A DNA stretch of 64,000 nucleotides from Sulfurifustis variabilis. Lineage in GTDB: Bacteria > Pseudomonadota > Gammaproteobacteria > Acidiferrobacterales > Sulfurifustaceae. Both the position numbers and the translations under genes were made by a program. Positions 40,035 to 47,141 of the stretch are shown piece after piece (position 1 is the first letter of the stretch; each line of letters starts with the position of its first letter). Under the pieces are notes generated by a model. The model saw nothing but the letters and a program-made list of their open reading frames with translations. It searched no databases and had not been told where the DNA came from. The stretch covers positions 1,178,001 to 1,242,000 of the forward strand of contig NZ_AP014936.1 of NCBI RefSeq assembly GCF_002355415.1. Reading direction: 5' to 3'.

Positions 40035-41276
40035 GGTAGTGCCCTCCCCATAGACGGTCGGTTAAGCCACTACACGACTGTCTTCATACCGCACCGGCGA
40101 TACATAGTCGAGCGTTTGGTGCAGTCGCTCGCGGTTATAGAACAACTCGATGTAGTCGAAAATGGCGCGTCTCGCCTCGTCGCGGGTTTCGAACGAGCGG
40201 TGCCAAGTCAGCTCGTTCTTCAAGTTGCTGAAGAAGCTCTCGACGACCGCGTTGTCGTAGCAGTCGCCCTTACGGCTCATGCTTTGGATCATGCCGTGCG
40301 CCTTGAGCAGATCGCGGTAGGCGGTGGCCAGGTAGAGCTGACCGCGGTCTGAGTGATGAATGAGCCCGGGCGCCGGCCGGCGTTGCTCGATTGCCATGGC
40401 AAGCGCCTCCACCACAATCGGCAGGTTGATGCGTCGATGCATCGCCCAACCCACGACACGACGTGAGTAGAGATCGATCACGACCGCCACATAAAGCCAG
40501 CCTTCCCGCGTGGGGACGAACGTGATATCGGTCGCCCAGACGCAATCGGGCGCGTTGGCCGCGAAGTTACGATCGAGGAGATTCGGTGCCGGGGGTTCGC
40601 TATGGCGAGCGCGGTAGGCCTGCTTAAAGCGACGGCGCCGCTTGGCCTCGATGCCGTGGACCCGCCGTAGGCGCGCCACCCGCTTGAGCCCGCAGTCGAT
40701 GCCCTCGGCGTGCAGGGCCTCGAGGGTCTTGACCGCCCCGTAGTTCTCGCGCGACGTGGCGTGGATATGCCGGATGCGATGGAGCAGATCGGTGTTGCGG
40801 CGCGCACGCTCGCTCGGTGTCCGCGACCGGGCGGCATAGTAGCCACAGCGCGAGACGCCCAGGGCGCGGCACAGCGCGGCCACGGTGTACGCGCCTTGGT
40901 TATCGGCAATGAACCGGTGCTTCAACGACTGTTTCGCGAAGTAGGTGGCCGCTTTTTTTAAAATCTCGTTCTCTTCCTTGAGGCGCGCGATCTCGCGCTT
41001 GAGCGCTGCGACCTCGGCGTCTGTCCCGCGCTGGCGTCCGTGGCCGGGGAACACGCCATCGCTCCTCTTGGCGAGGAGCTGTTCGCGCCACTTATAGAGG
41101 CGGTTGCGTGGAATCCCGAGCTCGCGGGCAAGATCGGCGGGTTTCTTCTCGCCGCTATCGAGCAGCCGGATCGCTTCGAGCTTGAACTCCCGGGTGAAGG
41201 TCTTTCGTTTTGTCATCGGACACTCCTTTGGGCATTATGTGCCTAGCTGAGTGTCTACGGGGAGGGTGGTACCTCA
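40032..41276 (-). mobile_element. IS3-family insertion sequence, 1245 bp
   Basis: Terminal inverted repeats start TGAGGTAgtgCCCTCCCCaTAGAC on the left and match the complement of the right end with few differences. The flanking GGT at 40029-40031 and 41277-41279 is a 3-bp target duplication. The element contains one long transposase gene and nothing else. It interrupts cassette 3 inside the motif GGGTCAGGTCTTGC. Confidence 0.9.
40062..41216 (-). CDS. IS3-family transposase, orfA and orfB fused in one frame
   Basis: The 384-aa DDE transposase has an N-terminal helix-turn-helix at about 1-45 (FTREFKLEAIRLL ... LARELGIPRNRLYKW), a leucine-zipper coiled coil at 68-88, and the integrase core with D in WATDITFVP, D in IHHSDRGQLY and E in NAVVESFF. 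The D-E spacing is 35. Most IS3 members make OrfAB by a -1 frameshift at an A-rich site; here that site (seven A residues in ATTTTAAAAAAAGC, minus strand) reads straight through. The ribosome site AAAGGAG precedes the ATG. Confidence 0.95.
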   Translation of the reverse strand: MTKRKTFTREFKLEAIRLLDSGEKKPADLARELGIPRNRLYKWREQLLAKRSDGVFPGHGRQRGTDAEVAALKREIARLKEENEILKKAATYFAKQSLKHRFIADNQGAYTVAALCRALGVSRCGYYAARSRTPSERARRNTDLLHRIRHIHATSRENYGAVKTLEALHAEGIDCGLKRVARLRRVHGIEAKRRRRFKQAYRARHSEPPAPNLLDRNFAANAPDCVWATDITFVPTREGWLYVAVVIDLYSRRVVGWAMHRRINLPIVVEALAMAIEQRRPAPGLIHHSDRGQLYLATAYRDLLKAHGMIQSMSRKGDCYDNAVVESFFSNLKNELTWHRSFETRDEARRAIFDYIELFYNRERLHQTLDYVSPVRYEDSRVVA

Positions 41277-41331
41277 GGTCTTGCTTTTTGCCTCCAACCT
41301 GCGGCGAACGGGTGAAGCGGGGAATGGGAAG

Positions 41332-41345
41332 GGGTCAGGTCTTGC
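41332..41345. repeat. Second copy of GGGTCAGGTCTTGC
   Basis: This 14-mer also occurs 40 to 60 bp upstream in the pre-insertion sequence, where the IS split it into 40023-40031 and 41280-41284. Such runs are typical of REP-like elements associated with Y1 (RAYT) transposases, though none is encoded in the window. Confidence 0.5.
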
Positions 41346-41407
41346 AGTGACACGTTCAAGTCGCAATCGTTGGCGCTGTTGAAAATAGATTTATCTTTGC
41401 GGAGATC

Positions 41408-41758
41408 ATGAGCGCCATGTTTCGACGCTTGGCAGGTCGATTCCTGCTGTTGGTGTATGCCTGGTCCCTTCCTGTCGTTGCGGACGAGCGTTTTTCGGAT
41501 CGGCCAATTTACGGACTTTCCGTATCGTGGGGGCTTCAGGGGCCGGACGAATCGCGCCCTACTTTTGCGATGTTTGTCATGGATAGGAAGGATTTCGACC
41601 TGGTCGAGCGATTGCGAGTACCGTTAAACGGGCTTCGCCATCCGGACAGGAGCAATCTCAGCTGTGCTCCTGATGGCTGCTCTCCCGCCATTCTCGGGAT
41701 CTTCGCGCTCGGCACCTGGGCACTGGTTGAATTGCACGATGAATTACAAGAGGAATGA
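41408..41758 (+). CDS. Secreted protein of unknown function
   Basis: The 116-aa protein has a signal peptide ending near ADERF (RRLAGRFLLLVYAWSLPVVA). The mature part has SVSWGLQGPDESRPTFAMFVMDRKDFDL, and two cysteines (SNLSCAPDGCSPA) probably form a disulfide. The C-terminal hydrophobic stretch may be a second anchor. No family recognised. It follows the IS and the repeat, and the ancestral cassette 3 may have carried it. Confidence 0.55.
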   Translation: MSAMFRRLAGRFLLLVYAWSLPVVADERFSDRPIYGLSVSWGLQGPDESRPTFAMFVMDRKDFDLVERLRVPLNGLRHPDRSNLSCAPDGCSPAILGIFALGTWALVELHDELQEE

Positions 41759-41858
41759 CGCGTTAAGGCGACCGATTTATTTTCCGGGAAGGCTGGCGCA
41801 CAAGAATGATCACGAAAATGATCTGTCTGGTGGATCATTCGGCTGTTAAGGGGAAACT

Positions 41859-42211
41859 ATGAATAAGCCTTTTCGTCTCTCGTGGTTGCTCGCATCGACA
41901 ACATACCGATGTACGGCCAGCCCGAGATTCCCCGACCTGATTTTCTGAAGAAAGCTGATGAGGATTTCATTAAACAGGCCACTTCAGGTTTCGGCAGTCG
42001 CGAAGCCGCTAGCAAAGCCTGGTTTGCGCAAGCAGAGAGATTCATGAATCAGGGAAACCTCGATTACGCCATGAGGCGCTACAACCAGTCTTGGTTGCTC
42101 AATCCGAACAACTATCAGCCGTATTGGGGTTTCGGTCGAGTGATGTTGGAGCGGAACAAGATGCATGAAGCCATCCAGCATCTCGAGAAGGCCATTCAAC
42201 TGTGCTCGTAA
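41859..42211 (+). pseudogene. TPR-repeat protein, frameshifted and truncated
   Basis: A frame from ATG 41859 encodes a signal-like start (MNKPFRLSWLLAST) and then runs out. A second frame from about 41882 continues as RIDNIPMYGQPEIPRPDFLKKADEDFIKQA and a TPR unit (WFAQAERFMNQGNLDYAMRRYNQSWLLNPN). This layout matches exported TPR proteins in which the signal peptide and the PMYGQP segment are one chain. The gene stops after one and a half TPRs. It is likely a decayed cassette gene; the downstream frame alone could still make 109 aa. Confidence 0.55.
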
Positions 42212-42339
42212 CCCGCTGTAGCCGGTGAGAATCGGAGCCAGCCGAAGAATAGTAAACCTAAGCGGCCCTACAACTTAAATCGAGCGGACGCGTGAAACGG
42301 CGTTGCGTCGCTCACAAAAACGTAAGGGAGCGGAAACAG

Positions 42340-42654
42340 TTGAGGTTCTTTCTCATTGCCTTCGGTATTGCTGTAGCTACCTCGGCATATGCCGGCAGTA
42401 ACCCACTGCCGTCCGAAGTGGAAACCTTCATTCAAGACCGTGATGCCTGCGATCATTTCCGGGGCGAGCCGCACGAAGGCAACAGCCCCGAACAGATAGA
42501 ACGAAGAGCGTTCATCTTCGAGAGCCTCGAGATCTACTGTCCAGGTACCGATCGACGTCTGGCAGCATTGAAGAAAAGATACAAAAACAATACCGAAGTC
42601 CTGAAGCGCCTGAACTACTATGAAGAAAGGGTCGAAGGAAATGTTTGTCCCTAA
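42340..42654 (+). CDS. Secreted small protein (TTG start)
   Basis: TTG 42340 is preferred because it follows AAGGGAGCGG and starts a signal peptide, MRFFLIAFGIAVATSAYAG. The mature 85 residues contain DRDACDHFRGEPHEGNSPEQIERR and three cysteines (DACD, IYCPG, NVCP). A longer reading from GTG 42292 exists. It ends six bases before the next attC-like site, which suits a cassette gene. Family not recognised. Confidence 0.6.
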   Translation: MRFFLIAFGIAVATSAYAGSNPLPSEVETFIQDRDACDHFRGEPHEGNSPEQIERRAFIFESLEIYCPGTDRRLAALKKRYKNNTEVLKRLNYYEERVEGNVCP

Positions 42655-42660
42655 TCCGCC

Positions 42661-42708
42661 GCTCAACCAGAACGCCCCGGCACGGCGCGCCGGTTGGCAG
42701 CGTTGGGC
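42661..42708 (+). other. attC-like site (degenerate)
   Basis: GCTCAAC (42661-42667) and GTTGGGC (42702-42708) pair with one G-T. The inner bases include CCGGC ... GCCGG. The inner arms are weak, so this is a shorter or decayed attC than the two upstream. It separates two genes on the plus strand, as expected. Confidence 0.5.
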
Positions 42709-42738
42709 GTGGCAGTCACGCTTGAGCAAGGAGGTAGG

Positions 42739-43287
42739 GTGAAAAAGACGATAGCAGTACTGCTCGTGGTTTTGGCGTCGATGCCAACCGCAGGTTGGGC
42801 GGTCTACGTGTGTGCCGACGATAGAGGAAAGACTTCGGTTCAGGATCGTCCATGCCCGGAGAAAAAGGCATCGACGACGAACCTTCCCCTCGGCGCGCGT
42901 GAATTGTCTGACCGGAATTCCATCGAGACCGTAAATCGCTTTTACAAAGCCATGTCGGAACGCGATCCGACGGCGGCGTCTCGCTTCCTGGCGGATACAT
43001 TCACATCCGAAGTGCGACGCCGCAACCAGCCGACGGTCAATGACGACAAGGCTTCTTTGACAGAGGGCTTGCATCAGGTGCTCTCAGCGGCGAAGAGCTA
43101 CAACGCAAAAACAGCATGCCGTGTCGCCAACAGGTCCCCCGCAGCTTACTCGCTCTCCTGTCATGTGGACGAGCACGGAATCGTGATGAATCAATCCCAC
43201 AGGACCGTTTCCAATCAGGCGGTGACGGTGGTATTGGACGGTGGTTTCGTGAAAATCGGCAGAATTATTTCTGAAGAACTTGAATAG
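42739..43287 (+). CDS. Secreted DUF4124-like protein
   Basis: The 182-aa protein starts at GTG 42739 after AAGGAGGTAGG. The signal peptide KKTIAVLLVVLASMPTAGWA is followed by VYVCADDRGKTSVQDRPCP, the DUF4124 pattern with two cysteines. The C-terminal 110 residues resemble a small NTF2-like fold (VNRFYKAMSERDPTAASRFLADTF, then SLSCHVDEHGIVM). It is probably periplasmic; function unknown. It follows the attC-like site by 30 bp. Confidence 0.65.
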   Translation: MKKTIAVLLVVLASMPTAGWAVYVCADDRGKTSVQDRPCPEKKASTTNLPLGARELSDRNSIETVNRFYKAMSERDPTAASRFLADTFTSEVRRRNQPTVNDDKASLTEGLHQVLSAAKSYNAKTACRVANRSPAAYSLSCHVDEHGIVMNQSHRTVSNQAVTVVLDGGFVKIGRIISEELE

Positions 43288-43357
43288 GTCACTCATCTCT
43301 CGGATTCAAAGGCAATGCGGGCAGGATGCGTGAAAATGAGGACGAGAGGAGAGAGCG

Positions 43358-43427
43358 CTCTAACAACCGGTTCCAAGCGGCGTCGTCGCTGACCCGCCGC
43401 CGGGCCTGAATCGAAACCGGTAGTCAA
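43358..43427 (+). other. Decayed attC, related to the cassette 1 site
   Basis: CTCTAACAACCGGTTCCAAGCGGCGTCG shares most positions with the site at 38626, including AACAACnGGTTCCA and GCCTGAA. The expected R' core is degraded (GTAGTCA). It marks the last recognisable site of the array. Confidence 0.5.
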
Positions 43428-43440
43428 CGAGCGCGCGCAG

Positions 43441-43662
43441 ATGGCTTCGCGAGTGACGGTGACGCGATGGTTGTTCATGGTGGGTTTCGTGCTGAGCTTC
43501 GCACTTGCTCTCGTCGTGCACGGAGCGGGTGGCCCATGGTATGGATTGGCGGTGCTTGGTCTTATGGCCCTCGGAGCGGCGTATCTGGCCATGTTTGCAT
43601 CCGATGAGCTATTGCTACGGGTAGACGGGTGGATTGCCGCCTTACTGCGCTGGTCACCGTGA
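43441..43662 (+). CDS. Small membrane protein
   Basis: This 73-aa protein has two membrane helices (about 9-28 and 33-55) with a GAGGPWYG loop between them, and ends in a short amphipathic tail. No Shine-Dalgarno is obvious before ATG 43441. It lies just after the decayed attC. Function unknown. Confidence 0.5.
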   Translation: MASRVTVTRWLFMVGFVLSFALALVVHGAGGPWYGLAVLGLMALGAAYLAMFASDELLLRVDGWIAALLRWSP

Positions 43663-43741
43663 TAAGACTCATGTCTCGGGCATGAAAGGCTCGAAGCGCG
43701 GTGACGCGCGAAGCGGTATCTGAAAATGGGGAGGAACGAAA

Positions 43742-44281
43742 ATGAGATACGCCAGGTTCGCTGCAGCGCTCGGGATTGCCGTCTGCTGTGGCGGTGCAGT
43801 GCAGGCAGGCGACAGCAAAGATCTCTCGTGTCACGGGCTCAGGCTGGGCATGAGCGAAGCCGCGCTGAGCGAGGACTTTCCGGAGTTCAAATGCGAAGCG
43901 GACGGCTCGAACCCGGAGTTGCGGCGATGCAAAGGAAAGTTCGACCCGACGAAGAGCCCCGGCCCCTTTCAGAAACTGCGGGGCAGTCATGTCGAAAGCC
44001 TTCTCACGTTTCGCGGCGGCAAGCTGGTGAATATCCATATTCCCTTCTACTCCGCGCTGTTCGAGCCGGGTTCCCTGTTTTTCGTCCAGTACTACGGGCA
44101 ACCGAAGATGACGCAGGGCCTGATCAAGAACGGCCAAGGAACGGAACGCGAGAACACGACGCTGATCTGGACGCGAGGCAACGAGTCGATCATCTATTGG
44201 AAGATCGACGAGGACCGATTCATGAACGGGAACGACGACACCAGCAGCAGGATTCTCTTTGTTCTGAAGGAGGACACCTAG
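43742..44281 (+). CDS. Secreted protein of unknown function
   Basis: The 179-aa protein has a signal peptide (MRYARFAAALGIAVCCGGAVQA). The mature part has cysteines in DLSCHGLRLG, FKCEA and RRCKG, and a repeated small-protein pattern (LRLGMSEAALSEDFPEFKCEA) seen in periplasmic proteins. Ribosome site: GGGGAGGAACGAAA. It is followed 33 bp later by a lipoprotein gene and may be in the same transcription unit. Family not recognised. Confidence 0.6.
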   Translation: MRYARFAAALGIAVCCGGAVQAGDSKDLSCHGLRLGMSEAALSEDFPEFKCEADGSNPELRRCKGKFDPTKSPGPFQKLRGSHVESLLTFRGGKLVNIHIPFYSALFEPGSLFFVQYYGQPKMTQGLIKNGQGTERENTTLIWTRGNESIIYWKIDEDRFMNGNDDTSSRILFVLKEDT

Positions 44282-44314
44282 GATGTCACGCAAGGAACGA
44301 AGGAATCCCGGCGC

Positions 44315-45082
44315 ATGAGGAAGCCGATACTGCTGCTCCTGCTTCCGCTGCTCGTGAGTTGCAGCTACGAGGACATGCTGCAGAAACTGCTTCCGAAGGA
44401 GGAGTCGGCTTTCGCGCAGAGTTACCTGGAGAACGTGCGGGCGAAGCGGTTCGACGAAGTCAGGAAACGGCTCAGCACCGAACTGCTTACGCCCGATGTC
44501 GACTCGAAGCTGTCGGAAGTCGCGGGCTACTTCCCGGACGGTGACCTGATCGAAGTAAAGCCGATCGGCTCGAACGTGTTTACGACGCCGGACACGTGGA
44601 GAGCGAGCCTGACGTATCAATACCGGTTTACCAACGGCTGGGCCGTGGCGAACGTCGTCCTGGACAGGGAGAAGGAAGGCCTGGTCGTCAAGGGCATCAA
44701 CGTCACGAGGCTCCAGCAATCGCTGGAAGAGTTCAACGCCTTCACGCTGAAAGACAAGACAGCCCTTCACTACCTTTTTCTGTCGCTCGTGGTGATCGTT
44801 CCGACATTCATTCTTTACACGCTGGTTTTGTGTATCAGAACGCCGATGAGCAAGAGGAAGTGGCCGTGGATCGTATTCATCCTGTTCGGCGTCGCGGGGT
44901 TCCACCTCGACTGGACCTCCGGGCAGACGGCGACGCACCTGCTCAGCGCCCATCTCTTCGGGGCCGCGGCGACGGCGGCAAGCCCCTATGCGCCCTGGAT
45001 CCTCACCCTGTCCGTTCCCCTGGGCGCGATCGTCTTCCTGGTAAGGCGTCGATCTCTCGCGCAGCAAAGGACCGCCACGTAG
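44315..45082 (+). CDS. Lipoprotein with C-terminal membrane helices
   Basis: The 255-aa protein starts with a lipoprotein signal (MRKPILLLLLPLLVSC; lipobox LVSC). Residues 20-140 form a soluble domain with FAQSYLENVRAKRFDEVRKRLS, like DUF-type periplasmic proteins. Three membrane helices follow (about 151-172, 187-203, 225-243). A lipoprotein with C-terminal transmembrane helices is uncommon. Function unknown; it lies among other small envelope genes. Confidence 0.6.
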   Translation: MRKPILLLLLPLLVSCSYEDMLQKLLPKEESAFAQSYLENVRAKRFDEVRKRLSTELLTPDVDSKLSEVAGYFPDGDLIEVKPIGSNVFTTPDTWRASLTYQYRFTNGWAVANVVLDREKEGLVVKGINVTRLQQSLEEFNAFTLKDKTALHYLFLSLVVIVPTFILYTLVLCIRTPMSKRKWPWIVFILFGVAGFHLDWTSGQTATHLLSAHLFGAAATAASPYAPWILTLSVPLGAIVFLVRRRSLAQQRTAT

Positions 45083-45100
45083 GCGGAAAGGCGCGACTCG

Positions 45101-45772
45101 TTGCATCTCGTTCTGATCAAGCAGGCACTCAACGCTCGATTGGCGCTGCTCGTCGTTCTGGGCGCGCTCCTCCCCGGGTGCGTCACTGACCAAAGCCAGA
45201 CGACCGCGCCATCTTATGTGCACACTACGGGCGCCGAGTTTGCTGACGGTGTCGTGCGCCCGCTAGTGGAGCTCATGGCTCTCGTTTCCGCGTTCTACGT
45301 TGCGGAAGGAAAGCCGCCCGAAGACCGGGACGCATTGGCCGCGTTCGCAGCGAAAACCGGCAAATCCATCGATGGCCAGCGTTTTCGGCGGCTGGAGTTC
45401 TCGGAGGTTGCGGATCGGCCGGTGGTGCGCGTCCTGGTGGAGTCGCCATCGTCGCTGAGCGACACGGGGCAAATCGTCACGTCCTGGAGGCTGTGGCTCG
45501 ACAAGTCCCGGACGCGGGCGGATTCGGCCGCGTTTGCCGTCGATTCCGAGTCGCACATCTGCATAGAATGGGAACCGTCCGCTTTGGATTCGAAGAGAAA
45601 GTCGTTCCGGGAGCTTGTAATCGATCATCTCGCCAAGCGCCCGGTATCCCGACAGATCTGTCTCGGACCGTCGCGGCCACGGACAACGGGCGCGGACGAG
45701 CGGATAAAACAGAAGCTCGAGGAGAGGCTGGACGAGATTCGTCGCAGACAACCAGCGACCGGCCCGGACTGA
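45101..45772 (+). CDS. Predicted lipoprotein
   Basis: The frame starts at TTG 45101 and gives 223 aa with a lipoprotein signal, ARLALLVVLGALLPGC (lipobox LPGC). The mature protein contains FADGVVRPLVELMALVSAFYVAEGKPPEDRDALAAFAAKTG and a charged C-terminal helix. The start codon is uncertain (TTG, weak ribosome site). No family recognised. It is 18 bp after the preceding gene, so it is probably co-transcribed. Confidence 0.55.
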   Translation: MHLVLIKQALNARLALLVVLGALLPGCVTDQSQTTAPSYVHTTGAEFADGVVRPLVELMALVSAFYVAEGKPPEDRDALAAFAAKTGKSIDGQRFRRLEFSEVADRPVVRVLVESPSSLSDTGQIVTSWRLWLDKSRTRADSAAFAVDSESHICIEWEPSALDSKRKSFRELVIDHLAKRPVSRQICLGPSRPRTTGADERIKQKLEERLDEIRRRQPATGPD

Positions 45773-45805
45773 GCGGAAAGAGACGATGGCGAGGAAGAGT
45801 CAACG

Positions 45806-46162
45806 ATGATCGACAGGAAATTCGCCGAGGAGTTTGCGAGAGACTGGATCGCGTCCTGGAACAGCCACGACCTGAGCCGCATCCTTTCTCATTATTCGGA
45901 TCGCTTCGAGATGTCCTCCCCGGTGATCGTGCAGATCGCGGGCGAGCCCTCCGGCACGCTCAGGGGAAAGGACGCGGTCGCTGCCTACTGGAAGAAGGCG
46001 CTGCAGCTCATTCCCGATCTCCGGTTCGAGCTGCTCTCGACCCTGATCGGCGTCGACAGCGTCACGCTTTATTACAAGGGGCCGCGCGGCCTGGCAGCGG
46101 AGGTATTTCATTTCGGCCCCGACCGGAAGGTCGAAAGGGCGTTTGCGCACTACGCACCGTGA
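45806..46162 (+). CDS. SnoaL-like/NTF2-superfamily protein
   Basis: The 118-aa protein has the SnoaL-like fold: FARDWIASWNSHDLSRILSHYSDRFEMSSP, then GKDAVAAYWKKALQLIPDLRFEL, and the last strand LAAEVFHFGPDRKVERAFAHY. This small, soluble family includes isomerases, hydratases and binding proteins. No active-site residue can be assigned. It is followed by a GNAT gene about 100 bp downstream. Confidence 0.8.
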   Translation: MIDRKFAEEFARDWIASWNSHDLSRILSHYSDRFEMSSPVIVQIAGEPSGTLRGKDAVAAYWKKALQLIPDLRFELLSTLIGVDSVTLYYKGPRGLAAEVFHFGPDRKVERAFAHYAP

Positions 46163-46258
46163 TGGCCCGGCTGTGGGCCGTGAACGGACCGATCGGCTCC
46201 TTCGTTTCCGCCTCGCCGTCCTGACGGGTCCGATCCACGCGCGCGGCGACCCGAACGC

Positions 46259-46753
46259 ATGCTGACCCACCGTCCCGCAGAAGAAAGAGACCTCGCGACG
46301 ATCTGCCGCTTTCCGCAGAGCGAGGACGAGCTTTTCTTCATGTTTCCGAAGGCGTCGTATCCACTGACGCCCGAGCAGTTGCGGGACGCCATCGCCCAGC
46401 GGTCGGACGCCACCGTGGTCGAGCTCGATGGGGAGGCGGTCGCTTTCGCCGACTGCTACCGTCGGGAGCCTGGCGGGCCGCTGTTCATCGGAAACGCGAT
46501 CGTCTCGCCGGCGGCGCGGGGGCGCGGTGTGGGCCGCTACCTGATCGAGACCATGATCGAGCTGGCTTTTTCGAGGCATGGAGCCGCCGAGGTCCACGTG
46601 TCGTGCTTCAACGGCAACGCCGCCGGCCTGCTGCTGTATGCGAGGCTGGGATTCCGTCCTTACGCCGAGGAGGAGCGGCAAGACCGGAGCGGCAACCGTG
46701 TTGCGCTCATTCATATGCAGCGGATAAGAATAAAGGAACGTGAATCGCGGTAA
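46259..46753 (+). CDS. GNAT-family N-acetyltransferase
   Basis: The 164-aa acetyltransferase has the acetyl-CoA loop SPAARGRGVGRYLIETMIE near 81-99 and a closing pattern, HVSCFNGNAAGLLLYARLGFRPY. The start is ATG 46259, but the ribosome site is poor. The acceptor is unknown; this size class acetylates small molecules, antibiotics or protein N termini. Confidence 0.8.
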   Translation: MLTHRPAEERDLATICRFPQSEDELFFMFPKASYPLTPEQLRDAIAQRSDATVVELDGEAVAFADCYRREPGGPLFIGNAIVSPAARGRGVGRYLIETMIELAFSRHGAAEVHVSCFNGNAAGLLLYARLGFRPYAEEERQDRSGNRVALIHMQRIRIKERESR

Positions 46754-46872
46754 TGGCGCCGCAATGGCGCAAGATACCCGAAGCCGCATCGTGAGGTGGT
46801 AGTGTTAGACGTTGCCGTTTGCCTCCCAGGGGTCGTCGGTGAGATAGGCGGTAACCGGAAAGGAGAAGAACG

Positions 46873-47133
46873 ATGCTTCAGCTGCGCCCGAATTGCGAGT
46901 GTTGCGACGCCGATCTGCCGCCGGAGTCCGCGGAGGCGCGGATCTGTTCGTTCGAATGCACGTTCTGCGCGAGGTGCGCCGATACGATCCTGCGCGGGAA
47001 GTGCCCGAACTGCGGCGGCGAGCTCGTTCCCCGGCCGCGTCGACCGGCCGGGAAGCTGGCCACGCATCCTGCCTCCACGGAGCGCGTTCACAAGCCGGCG
47101 GGCTGTAAGAGGGCGGCCGGTGTGCCGACGTAG
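46873..47133 (+). CDS. DUF1272 zinc-binding protein
   Basis: The 86-aa protein starts MLQLRPNCECCDADLPPESAEARICSFECTFC and has six cysteine motifs: CECC, ICSFEC, FCARC, CPNC. It matches DUF1272, a small zinc-ribbon family. GGAGAAG precedes the ATG. The C-terminal 25 residues are basic and unrelated to the family. Function unknown. Confidence 0.85.
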   Translation: MLQLRPNCECCDADLPPESAEARICSFECTFCARCADTILRGKCPNCGGELVPRPRRPAGKLATHPASTERVHKPAGCKRAAGVPT

Positions 47134-47141
47134 ATATCGCG

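Larger units (their letters stand above)
37134..43430 (+). mobile_element. Integron gene-cassette array without integrase (CALIN-like)
   Basis: All unambiguous genes are on the plus strand and compositionally unlike the flanks. Cassette 1 spans 37134-38686, cassette 2 spans 38687-39770, and cassette 3 starts at 39771 and is broken by an IS. attC sites at 38626-38692 and 39720-39776 have perfect core motifs; in both cases the R'' arm is the exact complement of the core that opens the same cassette (GTTGGAC/GTCCAAC, GTTAGGC/GCCTAAC), the signature of real cassettes. Degenerate sites lie near 42661-42708 and 43358-43427. No intI is visible. Confidence 0.8.

Noticed and set aside
42240-42310. Possible attC with CTACAAC ... 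GGCGTTGCGTC
   Set aside because: Core motifs do not match RYYYAAC/GTTRRRY and the arms do not pair well; at most a decayed remnant.
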